A stretch of 54,641 nucleotides of DNA from Rhodospirillaceae bacterium (GTDB lineage: Bacteria > Pseudomonadota > Alphaproteobacteria > UBA6615), in the NCBI GenBank assembly GCA_018702955.1, contig JABJEK010000049.1, forward strand, positions 1 through 54,641, in the 5' to 3' direction. Position numbers and translations under genes: made by a program. Shown piece by piece: positions 7,107-15,371 of the stretch. The notes beneath the pieces are model-generated. The model saw only the letters and a list, made by a program, of their open reading frames with translations, did not search any database and was not told the DNA's origin. The number at the start of each line of letters is the position of its first letter. Position 1 is the stretch's first letter.

Positions 7107-8038
7107 CAGCGGGCCTCCTGCTGTGCCACGCCGACGCGGCTGCGGTGCGGTCCAAACACACAGGCCCCCGCGAGGATGATGCCTGAAACGGTCGCGATCA
7201 TGCCTGCGGCGCTGACAGCACCCTCGAATCCGAACCAGAACGGGCCGTATCCCGCGAGGACGTATCCCAGCACGGCCGAGAGGGTTGCGAAGACGGCCGA
7301 CCAGACGACCTGGTGCCCGAGCCGGTTTGTCATCAGCCGAGCGGCAGCTGGCGGACAGATGAACATGGCGATGACGATGATCGAGCCTACGGCATCGAAT
7401 GCCGCGACCGCGGCGATCGCGGCCACCACGACAAGGCCGAGGCCGAGTGCTGTGGACGGAATGCCGAGGGCCTGCGCAAAGCCCTCGTCGAAGGTCGCGA
7501 TTTTGAGCCAGCGCCAGAACATCAGCGTCGCTACGACCACAAAGGCGCAAACCGCCGCGATGCGGCTCAGCTCACCCGGCAGGGTCGCGAGCATCGACGG
7601 GTCCAGAAGCGAGTGCCACCCTTCGGCTCGCAGCCAGACAAGCGATTCGAGGTTGCCCATGAGGGCATGTTCGACGTCCAGATGGACACTGCTCGTATCT
7701 GTCTGTTCGAGAATCAGGACGCCTGCGGCGAACATGCTCGTGAAAATGGCGCCCATGGCTGCGCCCGGTTCGATGTTGCCGAGACGTTTGACTGCCTCGA
7801 TCAGGACGACCGCGACGAGGGCGGCGCCCGCCGCGCCCAGCAGCATGGGAACGGCGGAGATCATGCCCGTCAGCAGGAATGCCACAACGATTCCCGGGAG
7901 GACCACATGGCTGATGGCATCGCCGATCAGGGCCTGCCGGCGCAGTATCAGGAAATTTCCGGGGAGCGCACACGCGATGGCCGAAAGTACGCCAATCAAA
8001 ACCGGCGTGAGCGAAAACTGAACGAATTCGGCGCCCAT
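7106..8038 (-). CDS. Metal ABC transporter permease (TroD/MntD/SitD type)
   Basis: 310 aa, ABC-3 family integral membrane protein with about eight or nine predicted helices. The segment GDAISHVVLPGIV near residue 36 is the family's cytoplasmic motif that contacts the ATPase. With the permease at 8038-9252 it should form the heterodimeric channel for Mn(II) (possibly Fe or Zn) import. Its ATG overlaps the upstream permease stop by one base (TGATG), and its own stop overlaps the next small gene in the same way. It lacks the C-terminal extension of its partner. Confidence 0.9.
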   Translation of the reverse strand: MGAEFVQFSLTPVLIGVLSAIACALPGNFLILRRQALIGDAISHVVLPGIVVAFLLTGMISAVPMLLGAAGAALVAVVLIEAVKRLGNIEPGAAMGAIFTSMFAAGVLILEQTDTSSVHLDVEHALMGNLESLVWLRAEGWHSLLDPSMLATLPGELSRIAAVCAFVVVATLMFWRWLKIATFDEGFAQALGIPSTALGLGLVVVAAIAAVAAFDAVGSIIVIAMFICPPAAARLMTNRLGHQVVWSAVFATLSAVLGYVLAGYGPFWFGFEGAVSAAGMIATVSGIILAGACVFGPHRSRVGVAQQEAR

Positions 8039-9252
8039 CAGCCGCTTTCCACCGCGACGGGTGGTCCCAGCCGATGGTCGAAGTCAGCGATCTCGTCGCT
8101 GGTGAAGACGTCTTCGATCGGGGTCAACCCGTCGTAACGTCCGGTCAGCCCCGCATCCTGATAAACCTCGCGGGCCACGTCCCAACGGCGCTCGTCCCGG
8201 GCGATTTTCGCGGCCTGTGCGCGTCCCGCGTTGGTCGGGACGCCATCGGGACGGGCGAGCCCCTCGCGGGCGAGAAGGCGCAGCGTATAGGCCTCGCGGA
8301 TCGGATGTTCGGCGGCGAGCGCGAGCAGCCCCTGGAGCCGATGGACCCTTACCTGAAAGCGCCTGTGCCGGACGATGGCGGCGAGGACGCCGCGTTCGGG
8401 CGCGAACAGGAGCGAGAAGATGAAGATGGCAGCCGCGACGAGCACAATGATCGGACCCGTCGGCATGGCCGGCGCGGAGGCCGAGAAAACGGCGCCGAGA
8501 TACCCCGACGCCCCGCCGATGCCCCCGGCGATCCAGATCATGCGGCTCGATCGATCCGTCCAGAACCGCGCCGCGACGGCCGGGATGATGAGCATCGCCA
8601 CGATCAGGATCAGGCCCACCAGCTTGAGCCCGACGACGGTGACGGACATGACGAGGGCCATCATCAGCAGATCGACCCGGCGAACGTCGTAGCCCATCGA
8701 CGCCGCATAGTCGCTGTCGAACGCCACGAGCGTCATCGGCCGGCGCATGAGCCATGTTGTGAATACGGCCAGCGAGCCGCCGATGGCGATTACCACGGCG
8801 TCTTGCAAGAGCATGCCGGCCGTCGAGCCCAGGAGAAAGCTTTCGAGCCCCGCTTGGCGGCCCGCGCTCATCGACTGGATCACCGTTAGAAGCACAATGC
8901 CCACGCCGAAGAAGACTCCCAGGACCGCGCCAATGGCCGCGTCCTCCGCAAGCCGGGTGCGTCGCGCGATCCATTCGATCACCAGCAGCCCGATCCATGC
9001 CGTGGCGGCCGACCCCGCGAGCAGGCCGACAAGGCTGCGACCGTCGCCCCCGAGGGCAACCATTATGACAAACGCGAGGCCAACGCCCGGAAGCGTGGCA
9101 TGGGCGACCGCGTCAGAGATCAGCGCGCGTTTGCGTAGAAAGGGAAAGGTGCCGGACGCCCCCGCCGCGAAACCAAGAAGCCCGGCGCCGATGGCCACCA
9201 GCGCGGCGTTGTAACCGGCCTGCAAAAAAAGGGCGTCGAGAAACAGGTTCAT
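8038..9252 (-). CDS. Metal ABC transporter permease with C-terminal helical/winged-helix extension (TroC/MntC type)
   Basis: 404 aa, against about 280-300 for a plain ABC-3 permease. Residues 1-285 hold the membrane domain, with the motif ISDAVAHATLPG near 45. Residues 295-404 are soluble and resemble the DtxR-like extension of long MntC proteins such as that of Bacillus: RVHRLQGLLALAAEHP, then Y-x-L-R-L-L-A-R-E-G-L, ending in an acidic helix. The ATPase gene overlaps its start by four bases (ATGA). The tail may act as a regulatory or assembly domain; it does not carry the MntR metal ligands. Confidence 0.88.
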   Translation of the reverse strand: MNLFLDALFLQAGYNAALVAIGAGLLGFAAGASGTFPFLRKRALISDAVAHATLPGVGLAFVIMVALGGDGRSLVGLLAGSAATAWIGLLVIEWIARRTRLAEDAAIGAVLGVFFGVGIVLLTVIQSMSAGRQAGLESFLLGSTAGMLLQDAVVIAIGGSLAVFTTWLMRRPMTLVAFDSDYAASMGYDVRRVDLLMMALVMSVTVVGLKLVGLILIVAMLIIPAVAARFWTDRSSRMIWIAGGIGGASGYLGAVFSASAPAMPTGPIIVLVAAAIFIFSLLFAPERGVLAAIVRHRRFQVRVHRLQGLLALAAEHPIREAYTLRLLAREGLARPDGVPTNAGRAQAAKIARDERRWDVAREVYQDAGLTGRYDGLTPIEDVFTSDEIADFDHRLGPPVAVESG

Positions 9253-10076
9253 CGCGCCCCGTCCGCCACGGCCAGCTCGTCGAGATGGGTGGCGGCAAGC
9301 CGTCCGCCATAGGTCGCTTGCAGATGCTCGGTGGTGAAAGTGGTCTCGACCGGCCCTTCGGCGATGCGCCGCACGTTGATCAGGAACACATGGTCGAAAT
9401 AGTCGCGCACCGTCGCGAGGTCATGATGGACGGCGACGACGGCCTTGCCCTCGTCCTTTAGGCTTTTCAAAACACCGATGATTGCGCGCTCCGTCGCGGC
9501 GTCCACGCCTGCAAACGGCTCGTCGAGGAGGTAGAGGTCGGCGTCCTGCGCCAGTGCGCGGGCAAGAAACACGCGCTGCTGCTGACCGCCCGAGAGTTGG
9601 CCGATCTGGCGATTCGCGAAGTCGGCCATGCCGACGCGGTCGAGGCATTCACGTGCCTGCGCCCTGACCGGGCCTGACAGGCGACCCAGAAGTCCGACCT
9701 TGCGATAGAGGCCCATCTGGACGACGTCCATGACGGTCGTTGGAAAATCCCAGTCGACGCTGGCGCTCTGCGGTACATAGGCGACGCGCGCGCGGGCATC
9801 CCGGATCGTCTCGCCAAAGACATAAACCTCGCCGGACAGGCGCGGAATTACCCCTAACGCGGCCTTCAGGAGCGTGGATTTTCCCGCTCCGTTCGGGCCG
9901 ACGATCGCCGACATCCCCTTGGCTTTGAACGCCGCATCGACCGAGAAGACCGCTGGTTTCTCTCCATAGGAGACGGTCAGTCCATGTATCGCGAGGGCGG
10001 TATCGCGCGGCGCCCGGGCCGGGTCGATGGAGTGGCCGTGGTCGGTTGCGATCGTGGGTTGTGCCATACGTGACAT
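9249..10076 (-). CDS. Metal ABC transporter ATP-binding protein (TroB/MntB/SitB type)
   Basis: 275 aa. Walker A GPNGAGKST lies at about residues 59-67, the Q-loop VPQSASVDW near 97, the signature LSGGQQQR near 159, Walker B LYLLDEPFAGVD near 178-189, and the switch His in VAVHHDL near 217. It energises the two permeases at the inner face of the membrane. The start at 10076 has GAGG eight bases upstream; ATG at 10067 is a second candidate. It begins 10 bases after the binding-protein stop, and its end overlaps the next gene by 4 bases. Confidence 0.93.
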   Translation of the reverse strand: MSRMAQPTIATDHGHSIDPARAPRDTALAIHGLTVSYGEKPAVFSVDAAFKAKGMSAIVGPNGAGKSTLLKAALGVIPRLSGEVYVFGETIRDARARVAYVPQSASVDWDFPTTVMDVVQMGLYRKVGLLGRLSGPVRAQARECLDRVGMADFANRQIGQLSGGQQQRVFLARALAQDADLYLLDEPFAGVDAATERAIIGVLKSLKDEGKAVVAVHHDLATVRDYFDHVFLINVRRIAEGPVETTFTTEHLQATYGGRLAATHLDELAVADGAR

Positions 10077-10086
10077 ACTTGATTCC

Positions 10087-11043
10087 TCAGTTCAGAAAGC
10101 CTTGCATACCGGTGTCCGGCACTTGGCCGCCCAGCGCGCTGGTGATGGTCGTTGCGTTGTGATCGATCATGCCGATGTACGTGCCTTCGTAGGTGCCGGG
10201 CGTGCCCATCGCATCCGAAAACAACTCGCCGCCGATGACGACGTCGTGGTCCCGGGCCGCGGCGCCCTCGATCAGGGCGCGTATGTTGCGGTCCGATACC
10301 GAGGACTCGACGAAGACCGCATGGATGTCGCGCGCGACCAGCGTCTCGACGAGCTCTGCGATGCGCCGGAGTCCCGCCTCGGACTCGGTCGAGATGCCCT
10401 GAATACCGATGACATCGAAATCATAGGCGTGACCGAAGTAGTTGAACGCATCATGCGAGGACACGACCACGCGGCTCTCGGCCGGAACCGACGACAGCGC
10501 CGCCTTGGTGTAGCCAATGAGTTTTCGTAAACGCGCGAGATAGGCATCGGCATTGGCATGGAAGGCGTTCTCGCCAGTGGGGTGCGTATCGATCAGGGCA
10601 TCGCGGACGTTGATGACCACGCGAGACCAGAGTTCCGGGTCCATCCACAAATGCGGGTCGAACCGGTTTTCGTAGTCATCCGACCCGATCAGCAGGCGCT
10701 CCGGTACCGCTTCGGCCACCGCCACCACCCTCGTGCGGTCGGCCAGGTTGAGAAGGAAGCTTTCGAGTTGCGCTTCGAGAAAGAGACCGTTCCAAAGAAC
10801 GAGGTCGGCCTTCGCCATGGCCACGATGTCGGATCGGGTCTGGCGGTAGGCATGGGGATCGACACCCGGGCCCATTAGCGCCTGCACATCGATCAAGTTT
10901 CCGCCGATCTGTCTGGCGGCATCCGCGATCATCCCGGTGGTGGCCACGACCCGGACCCGCGATTCCGCGCTGGCCGGCGTATCAGGCCACAGGATTACGG
11001 CTGCCAGGACAACGGCTATCAGCCATCTCGGACGCAAATTCAT
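10087..11043 (-). CDS. Metal ABC transporter substrate-binding protein (TroA-like, cluster A-I)
   Basis: 318 aa with a Sec signal peptide (cleavage near Ala26). The four metal ligands can be placed by alignment to Treponema TroA: His64 (VDPHAY), His131 (FDPHLW), His197 (SSHDAF) and Asp277 (LFSDAMG). The His-His-His-Asp set is that of TroA, which accepts Mn, Zn and Fe. The MntR gene at the end of the operon makes Mn the most likely physiological metal. There is no histidine-rich loop of the ZnuA kind. Start 11043 follows AGGAACGAAACGA. It is the first gene of the operon, and a palindrome lies about 100 bases upstream at 11141-11161. Confidence 0.9.
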   Translation of the reverse strand: MNLRPRWLIAVVLAAVILWPDTPASAESRVRVVATTGMIADAARQIGGNLIDVQALMGPGVDPHAYRQTRSDIVAMAKADLVLWNGLFLEAQLESFLLNLADRTRVVAVAEAVPERLLIGSDDYENRFDPHLWMDPELWSRVVINVRDALIDTHPTGENAFHANADAYLARLRKLIGYTKAALSSVPAESRVVVSSHDAFNYFGHAYDFDVIGIQGISTESEAGLRRIAELVETLVARDIHAVFVESSVSDRNIRALIEGAAARDHDVVIGGELFSDAMGTPGTYEGTYIGMIDHNATTITSALGGQVPDTGMQGFLN

Positions 11044-11140
11044 TCGTTTCGTTCCTGTCGACACCAGGCAAGGGCGGCACCTTGAAGGCAGCCGCGAGCA
11101 GACGGTAGAGCCGAATAACCCAACGGTCAAATATTCAAGG

Positions 11141-11161
11141 ATGGTATAATAATGTTGCCAT
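11141..11161 (-). promoter_or_regulatory. Candidate operator upstream of the metal-uptake operon
   Basis: The 21-base segment starts ATGG and ends CCAT, with further symmetric matches in an AT-rich core (TATAATAATGTT). It is the most symmetric sequence in the 180 bases before the binding-protein gene and sits about 100 bases from its start. It does not obviously match the published enterobacterial MntR box, so assignment to MntR is only positional. Confidence 0.3.
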
Positions 11162-11227
11162 GGCTAAAAATAGGCGCGCGAAGTTGCCGGCGTTAATGCC
11201 GCCGCTTTCAGCTCACATTCTCAGTCG

Positions 11228-12043
11228 TTAGTGCAGCAGCTGCGCGACGTGCCCGGCGCGATGTTCGCGCAGGCGATCCCGAATGGTTGGCCCGTAGGTT
11301 TCCATGTCGGAAATCTCCTGCGGCGTCAGCCGGTCACTGATTCCGTCCTTGAAACTCGGCAAGGCACTGGCGCGCTGCCACCAGGCGTGTACGTGGGGCC
11401 GGTCCGCGTTCCAGACGTCGAACAGGCCGAGGTAAACCATCCGCGCGGCGTAGGGCATGACGTTGATATCTGCCAGGGTGTGTCGGTCGCCGAAGATCCA
11501 GTCGCGGCCGTCGCTCAGTGTTTCCTCGAGCGTCTTGAACATCTTCTCGTACGCTGCGATGGCGTGCAGGACGAAGGGTGAATCCACCCCATCCTCATAG
11601 GTTGACGTAAAACGCATGCGGCGCCTGGGATCGCCGATGTTGTGCAGTCGCTTTTCGCGCTCTTCAGGTGTCAGGGATTTCATTTTTTCGCGGAACATCG
11701 CGGAGAAGCTGATCTCCGTCGTGCCTTCATGTACCCCTTCATCGACCATCTTGCTCCAGATGCGCATCTGGCTGCGATCATAGGGATCATCGGGGGTGAG
11801 TTTGGGTTCCGGGAAGACCTCGTCGAGATATTCGCAGATCAGCGTGGATTCACAGATTGGACGCCCCTGGTGGATCAGGGTCGGCACGACGCCCTTCGGG
11901 TTCAGCTTCAGATACTCGGGGGAATATTGCTCGCTCTTGAATAGATTGACCTCGCGCGGTTCCCATTCGAGGCCTTTCTCGAAAAGCGTGATCCGCACCT
12001 TCTGGGCACAGACCGAATTCCCGAATTGGTAAAGCGTAATCAT
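11228..12043 (-). CDS. Glutathione S-transferase family protein (1)
   Basis: 271 aa. The thioredoxin-fold N domain (1-80) opens YQFGNSVCAQKVR, with Cys12 in the catalytic position, then NPKGVVPTL with the cis-Pro and ESTLICEYLDE for the glutathione gamma-glutamyl contact. An all-helical C domain (95-270) follows, with the family's D-I-N-V-M-P helix cap near 190. Detoxification or isomerisation with glutathione in the cytosol is expected; the substrate is unknown. It is a paralogue of the gene at 15372 (same CxQKVR and PEYLxxNPxGVVP pattern). Start 12043 follows ACGAGG. A repeat separates it from the upstream oxidoreductase. Confidence 0.85.
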   Translation of the reverse strand: MITLYQFGNSVCAQKVRITLFEKGLEWEPREVNLFKSEQYSPEYLKLNPKGVVPTLIHQGRPICESTLICEYLDEVFPEPKLTPDDPYDRSQMRIWSKMVDEGVHEGTTEISFSAMFREKMKSLTPEEREKRLHNIGDPRRRMRFTSTYEDGVDSPFVLHAIAAYEKMFKTLEETLSDGRDWIFGDRHTLADINVMPYAARMVYLGLFDVWNADRPHVHAWWQRASALPSFKDGISDRLTPQEISDMETYGPTIRDRLREHRAGHVAQLLH

Positions 12044-12065
12044 GGGGTACCTCGTTTGCCCAACG

Positions 12066-12135
12066 CGGGCGGGTCATAGACCCGCCCCTACGACGCGTCC
12101 TCGATCTCTGTAGGGGCGGGTTTCAAACCCGCCCG
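12066..12135. repeat. Extragenic palindromic repeat, family A (paired hairpins)
   Basis: Two facing hairpins, CGGGCGGGT-CATAG-ACCCGCCCCTAC at 12066-12091 and GTAGGGGCGGGT-TTCAA-ACCCGCCCG at 12110-12135. Loop bases vary while stems are conserved. It fills most of the 115 bases between two same-strand genes. Confidence 0.85.
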
Positions 12136-12158
12136 GAATGGTTCTGGCGAGACTATGT

Positions 12159-13151
12159 TCAGACCTGAGTGGGCTGCCCGCTCGCAGCTGATTTCGCGAT
12201 CGCCTCGTGGATCGCGGCCGTATGGGCCATCTCGTCGGGGGTAAACAGATAGGTCTCGTCGCCCACGCAGGCGGCGGCGAAGTTCTCGTCGTTAAACCTG
12301 ATCTGGGTGTAGATGTCGCGCTCGGGGAGTTCGATCTCATTCACGGCGCCACCGCCGTCCTCGACCGCGCCTGCACCGAAACAGGTCGTCACCTTCGTTG
12401 TGTCCATCCAGCCGTTGGCCCGGGCCCAGCCTTTTGATCCCATGACATGCAGGTGCATGGTCGATGGCGTGGTCATCAGGTTCGCCAGATATCCGGTGAT
12501 GCCGCTCTCGAACTTCACCAGGACCGATCCGCAGTCATTCTCCAGAATGTGGCTCGTGAGCTGGCCGTAGACCTCGCGCATCGGGCCGCCATACCAGCAC
12601 ATGATGTCGATCATATGGGCGCCGAAATGAACGATGCCGCCCGTCGGCGCCTCCTTGTTTGCGCGCCGCCAGCCCTCGATGCCGATCTGGCCCTGATGGC
12701 TGAGATTGGCCTCGATATGGTGGATTTCGCCCAGGTCGCCGGAATCGATGATCCGTTTGATCTCCTGCACGGCGGGGCCGTAACGGTAGTTGTGCCCGAT
12801 CCCCAGGGTCAGGCCCGCGTCTTTCATGGCCTTGGCGGCCCGTTCACCCTCGGATTTCTCGAGTGCGAAAGGTTTTTCGGTCAGCACATGTTTGCCGGCC
12901 GCCGCACCCGCCACGATCTGGTCCGTGTGCTGGGTGTGTGGCGTGACGAGCACCACGGCGTCGATATCGGGATCGTTCAGCGCGTCGGCATAGTCGGAGG
13001 TCAGGTTGAGCTCATGTTCGTCGCAGAAGCCCTGCACATTTTTCGGTGCCAGGTCGACCGCACGGGTGAAGCGGATCTTGTCCGACCCCTTCGTGGCCGT
13101 CACATGGTTTTGGCCCCACCAGCCGAGCCCGACAATTGCTGCATTGATCAT
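12159..13151 (-). CDS. Gfo/Idh/MocA family oxidoreductase (1)
   Basis: 330 aa. The N-terminal Rossmann domain begins IVGLGWWGQNH (7-17), and the family's substrate and nucleotide motif is seen as TEKPFALEKSEGE near 91. The C-terminal beta-sheet domain carries GAHMIDIMCWYGG near 177, with the catalytic-type His and Asp. An NAD(P)-dependent oxidation or reduction of a sugar, inositol or related compound is expected. It is the second of two tandem paralogues (40-base gap), so it is probably co-transcribed with the gene at 13192. The GLGWWGQNH signature with Trp-Trp is shared by both copies and marks a subfamily I cannot assign to a substrate. Confidence 0.85.
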   Translation of the reverse strand: MINAAIVGLGWWGQNHVTATKGSDKIRFTRAVDLAPKNVQGFCDEHELNLTSDYADALNDPDIDAVVLVTPHTQHTDQIVAGAAAGKHVLTEKPFALEKSEGERAAKAMKDAGLTLGIGHNYRYGPAVQEIKRIIDSGDLGEIHHIEANLSHQGQIGIEGWRRANKEAPTGGIVHFGAHMIDIMCWYGGPMREVYGQLTSHILENDCGSVLVKFESGITGYLANLMTTPSTMHLHVMGSKGWARANGWMDTTKVTTCFGAGAVEDGGGAVNEIELPERDIYTQIRFNDENFAAACVGDETYLFTPDEMAHTAAIHEAIAKSAASGQPTQV

Positions 13152-13191
13152 GTTTATTCCTCGAGTTTATCTTTGTTGAACCCTATCGCCT

Positions 13192-14151
13192 TCAGGCGAC
13201 AGGTTCACGCTTTCCGGATTTGATCGACAGGGCCATGGCGTCGAGCGCGGCCACGTCGTGGATCATCTGTTGGTTCGTGAACTTGTAAGGTGCGGTGCCT
13301 GAAATGGCGTCGGCGAAACCCTCCATGTTGGCGCGAACCGGATCGACGGGGTCCAGTTCCATGGTCTTCGGATCACCCCCACGCATGGCGATCTGCACGC
13401 TTGTTGGGCTGGTCATCTTCGCCCAACCCTTGGACCCCAGCACATTGCCCATGCGGTTGTCGCGGGTGACCATGACGTTGCCGATATAGGCCGACGCGCC
13501 GCATTCAAATGTGAGCAGGGCGGACGCCGTGTCGCGAGGGATGATCACGTCGAGCGCCTGGGCGTAGACCTCGGTGATCGGTCCGACATAGTGCTGGAAC
13601 AGGTCGAGGAAATGACTTCCCATGTGCCAGAGCCCGCCGCCGGGGGCCTGCTTCACGTCATGGCGCCACGCGTGTTCTCCGGACAGGGTGTCGTGGGAGG
13701 TGTTGCCCTCCATATGCATCACTTCGCCCAACTCACCGGCGTCAATCATGGACTTGATGACGGTCTGGGGCGCGCCGTAGCGCTGGTTGTGGCCGAGCCC
13801 GAGCATAATGCCCGCCGCCTCGGCGGCCGTGACAGCGCGTTTGGCTTCGGATTTTGACAGGGCAAAGGGCTTCTCGGTGAAGATGTGCTTGCCGGCAGCG
13901 GCGCCGGCGACGATTTGGTCGGTGTGCAGCGAATGTGGGGTAACCAGGATCACGGCGTCGATCGCGTCATCCGCCAGAACGGCCTCGAAGCTGGGTGCTG
14001 TGCGGGCGCCGATCTCGCCAGCGGTCTTTTTCGAGAGATTCGAGTCCAGGTCCACGACCGTATCAATACGCACCTTGTCACTTTTCTCGTGGAGCGCCCG
14101 GATGTGGGTTTGTCCCCACCAGCCCAGCCCGATCAGCGCAACATTCAGCAT
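13192..14151 (-). CDS. Gfo/Idh/MocA family oxidoreductase (2)
   Basis: 319 aa. The architecture matches the downstream copy: GLGWWGQTH at 8-16, TPHSLHTDQIVAGAAAGKH near 74-92, TEKPFALSKSEAKRA after it, and GSHFLDLFQHYVGP near 178. The motif order and loop lengths say that the two arose by duplication, although they have diverged well beyond near-identity. A two-subunit or two-step pathway is possible. Divergent from the luciferase-like gene at 14308 with 156 bases between, which must hold both promoters. Confidence 0.85.
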   Translation of the reverse strand: MLNVALIGLGWWGQTHIRALHEKSDKVRIDTVVDLDSNLSKKTAGEIGARTAPSFEAVLADDAIDAVILVTPHSLHTDQIVAGAAAGKHIFTEKPFALSKSEAKRAVTAAEAAGIMLGLGHNQRYGAPQTVIKSMIDAGELGEVMHMEGNTSHDTLSGEHAWRHDVKQAPGGGLWHMGSHFLDLFQHYVGPITEVYAQALDVIIPRDTASALLTFECGASAYIGNVMVTRDNRMGNVLGSKGWAKMTSPTSVQIAMRGGDPKTMELDPVDPVRANMEGFADAISGTAPYKFTNQQMIHDVAALDAMALSIKSGKREPVA

Positions 14152-14307
14152 ATGTCTTCCCCCTAAAGAATTTTTTTATCATCGCAGGATTGTGGCGCGA
14201 TAGGACGGCGACAGGCTTGGTTTCTCACATGTCGAGACGTCGGTCCTTGACCAGTTTAGTATGCGTCGCGGCATGATAGGTAGCACACGGTTTAACGGAG
14301 AAATGTC

Positions 14308-15345
14308 ATGAAGTTCGGTCTCTTTGGGAGCGCCCAAGCCAAACGCGGTGGGCCCGATGTCGATAGCGCCAAGGGCTACAACGACTGGCTCGATTTCAAT
14401 GTCGAGGCCGAGCAGCTCGGCTTCCATTCGACCTTCGCGGTGGAGCATCATTTCACCGGCTTCGGTCAGGTTTCTGCGACCGTCAATCTGCTGACCTATC
14501 TGGCGGCGCGCACCTCGACGATGCGTCTCGGGACCGCCGTCATGGTGCTGCCATGGCACAACCCGGTTCTGCTGGCCGAGCAGGTTGCGACCCTGGACCT
14601 TCTGTCCGGCGGGCGCTTCGATTTCGGTGTCGGCAAGGGGTACCGCTTCAACGAGTTCAAGGGCTTCCGAATTCCCATGGAGGAGGCCGAGGCCCGTTTC
14701 GAGGAATCCCTGGAGATACTGGCCAAATCCTTCACCAATGATGAGCCCTGGAGTTACGAGGGCGACTTCTGGTCGTTTGAGGATGTCATCGTCGAGCCGC
14801 CGACCGCGCAGCAGCCCCACCCGCCGTTCTGGATGGGGGCAGGCAGCCCGGCATCCATCGAGAAGGTCGCGGAGCGCGGGCATAACCTGCTGGTGGATCA
14901 GTTCGCGTCGATCGACGCGACCATCGAACGGGTGGATACTTTCCGCAAGGCCGTCGAGGCACGTGGCCGTACTTTCGATGCCAACGAGGTCGGCGTGGCC
15001 CGCGGGCTTTATGTTGCCAAGGATGCGGCCGATCGTGATGCCGCGATCGAGCGGCGGATTCAGGCACGGCGGCGGGTCGACAACCTCGCCCAGAACCCGG
15101 ATGGCACCAACAAGGCAACGATGATGTCGTATGACGACAGCACTGCGACAACCGCCGAGGCCGCATTCTTCGGCACGGTCGACGAGATCGTCGCGAAGAT
15201 TGAAAAATTCAGGGCCGCAGGTGTGAAATATATGCTTTTCTCAGACGGCGGCTCGGGTATCGAGGGTCTGCGCACCTTCTCGAAGGAAATCATCCCGGCG
15301 TTTGCCGACGAGGACGACGACGCTGCAATCAAGGCCGCCGAATAG
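14308..15345 (+). CDS. LLM-class flavin-dependent oxidoreductase (bacterial luciferase-like)
   Basis: 345 aa TIM-barrel protein. The N-terminal part holds FGLFGSAQ and the core AVEHHFTGFGQVSA. TAVMVLPWHNPVLLAEQVATLD near 75-97 and GRFDFGVGKGY near 103 are diagnostic of the family. It should use FMNH2 supplied by a separate reductase for monooxygenation. The substrate is unknown; the adjacent GST suggests breakdown of an electrophilic or xenobiotic compound (inference). Start 14308 has ACGGAG eight bases upstream. The GST at 15372 follows after 26 bases. Confidence 0.85.
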   Translation: MKFGLFGSAQAKRGGPDVDSAKGYNDWLDFNVEAEQLGFHSTFAVEHHFTGFGQVSATVNLLTYLAARTSTMRLGTAVMVLPWHNPVLLAEQVATLDLLSGGRFDFGVGKGYRFNEFKGFRIPMEEAEARFEESLEILAKSFTNDEPWSYEGDFWSFEDVIVEPPTAQQPHPPFWMGAGSPASIEKVAERGHNLLVDQFASIDATIERVDTFRKAVEARGRTFDANEVGVARGLYVAKDAADRDAAIERRIQARRRVDNLAQNPDGTNKATMMSYDDSTATTAEAAFFGTVDEIVAKIEKFRAAGVKYMLFSDGGSGIEGLRTFSKEIIPAFADEDDDAAIKAAE

Positions 15346-15371
15346 GCGCTGTCGGAAAAGAGGCTGTCACC

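Noticed and set aside
10087..11043. Zinc-specific ZnuA
   Set aside because: There is no His-rich loop, and the operon ends in a complete MntR; the ligand set fits TroA, although Zn cannot be fully excluded.
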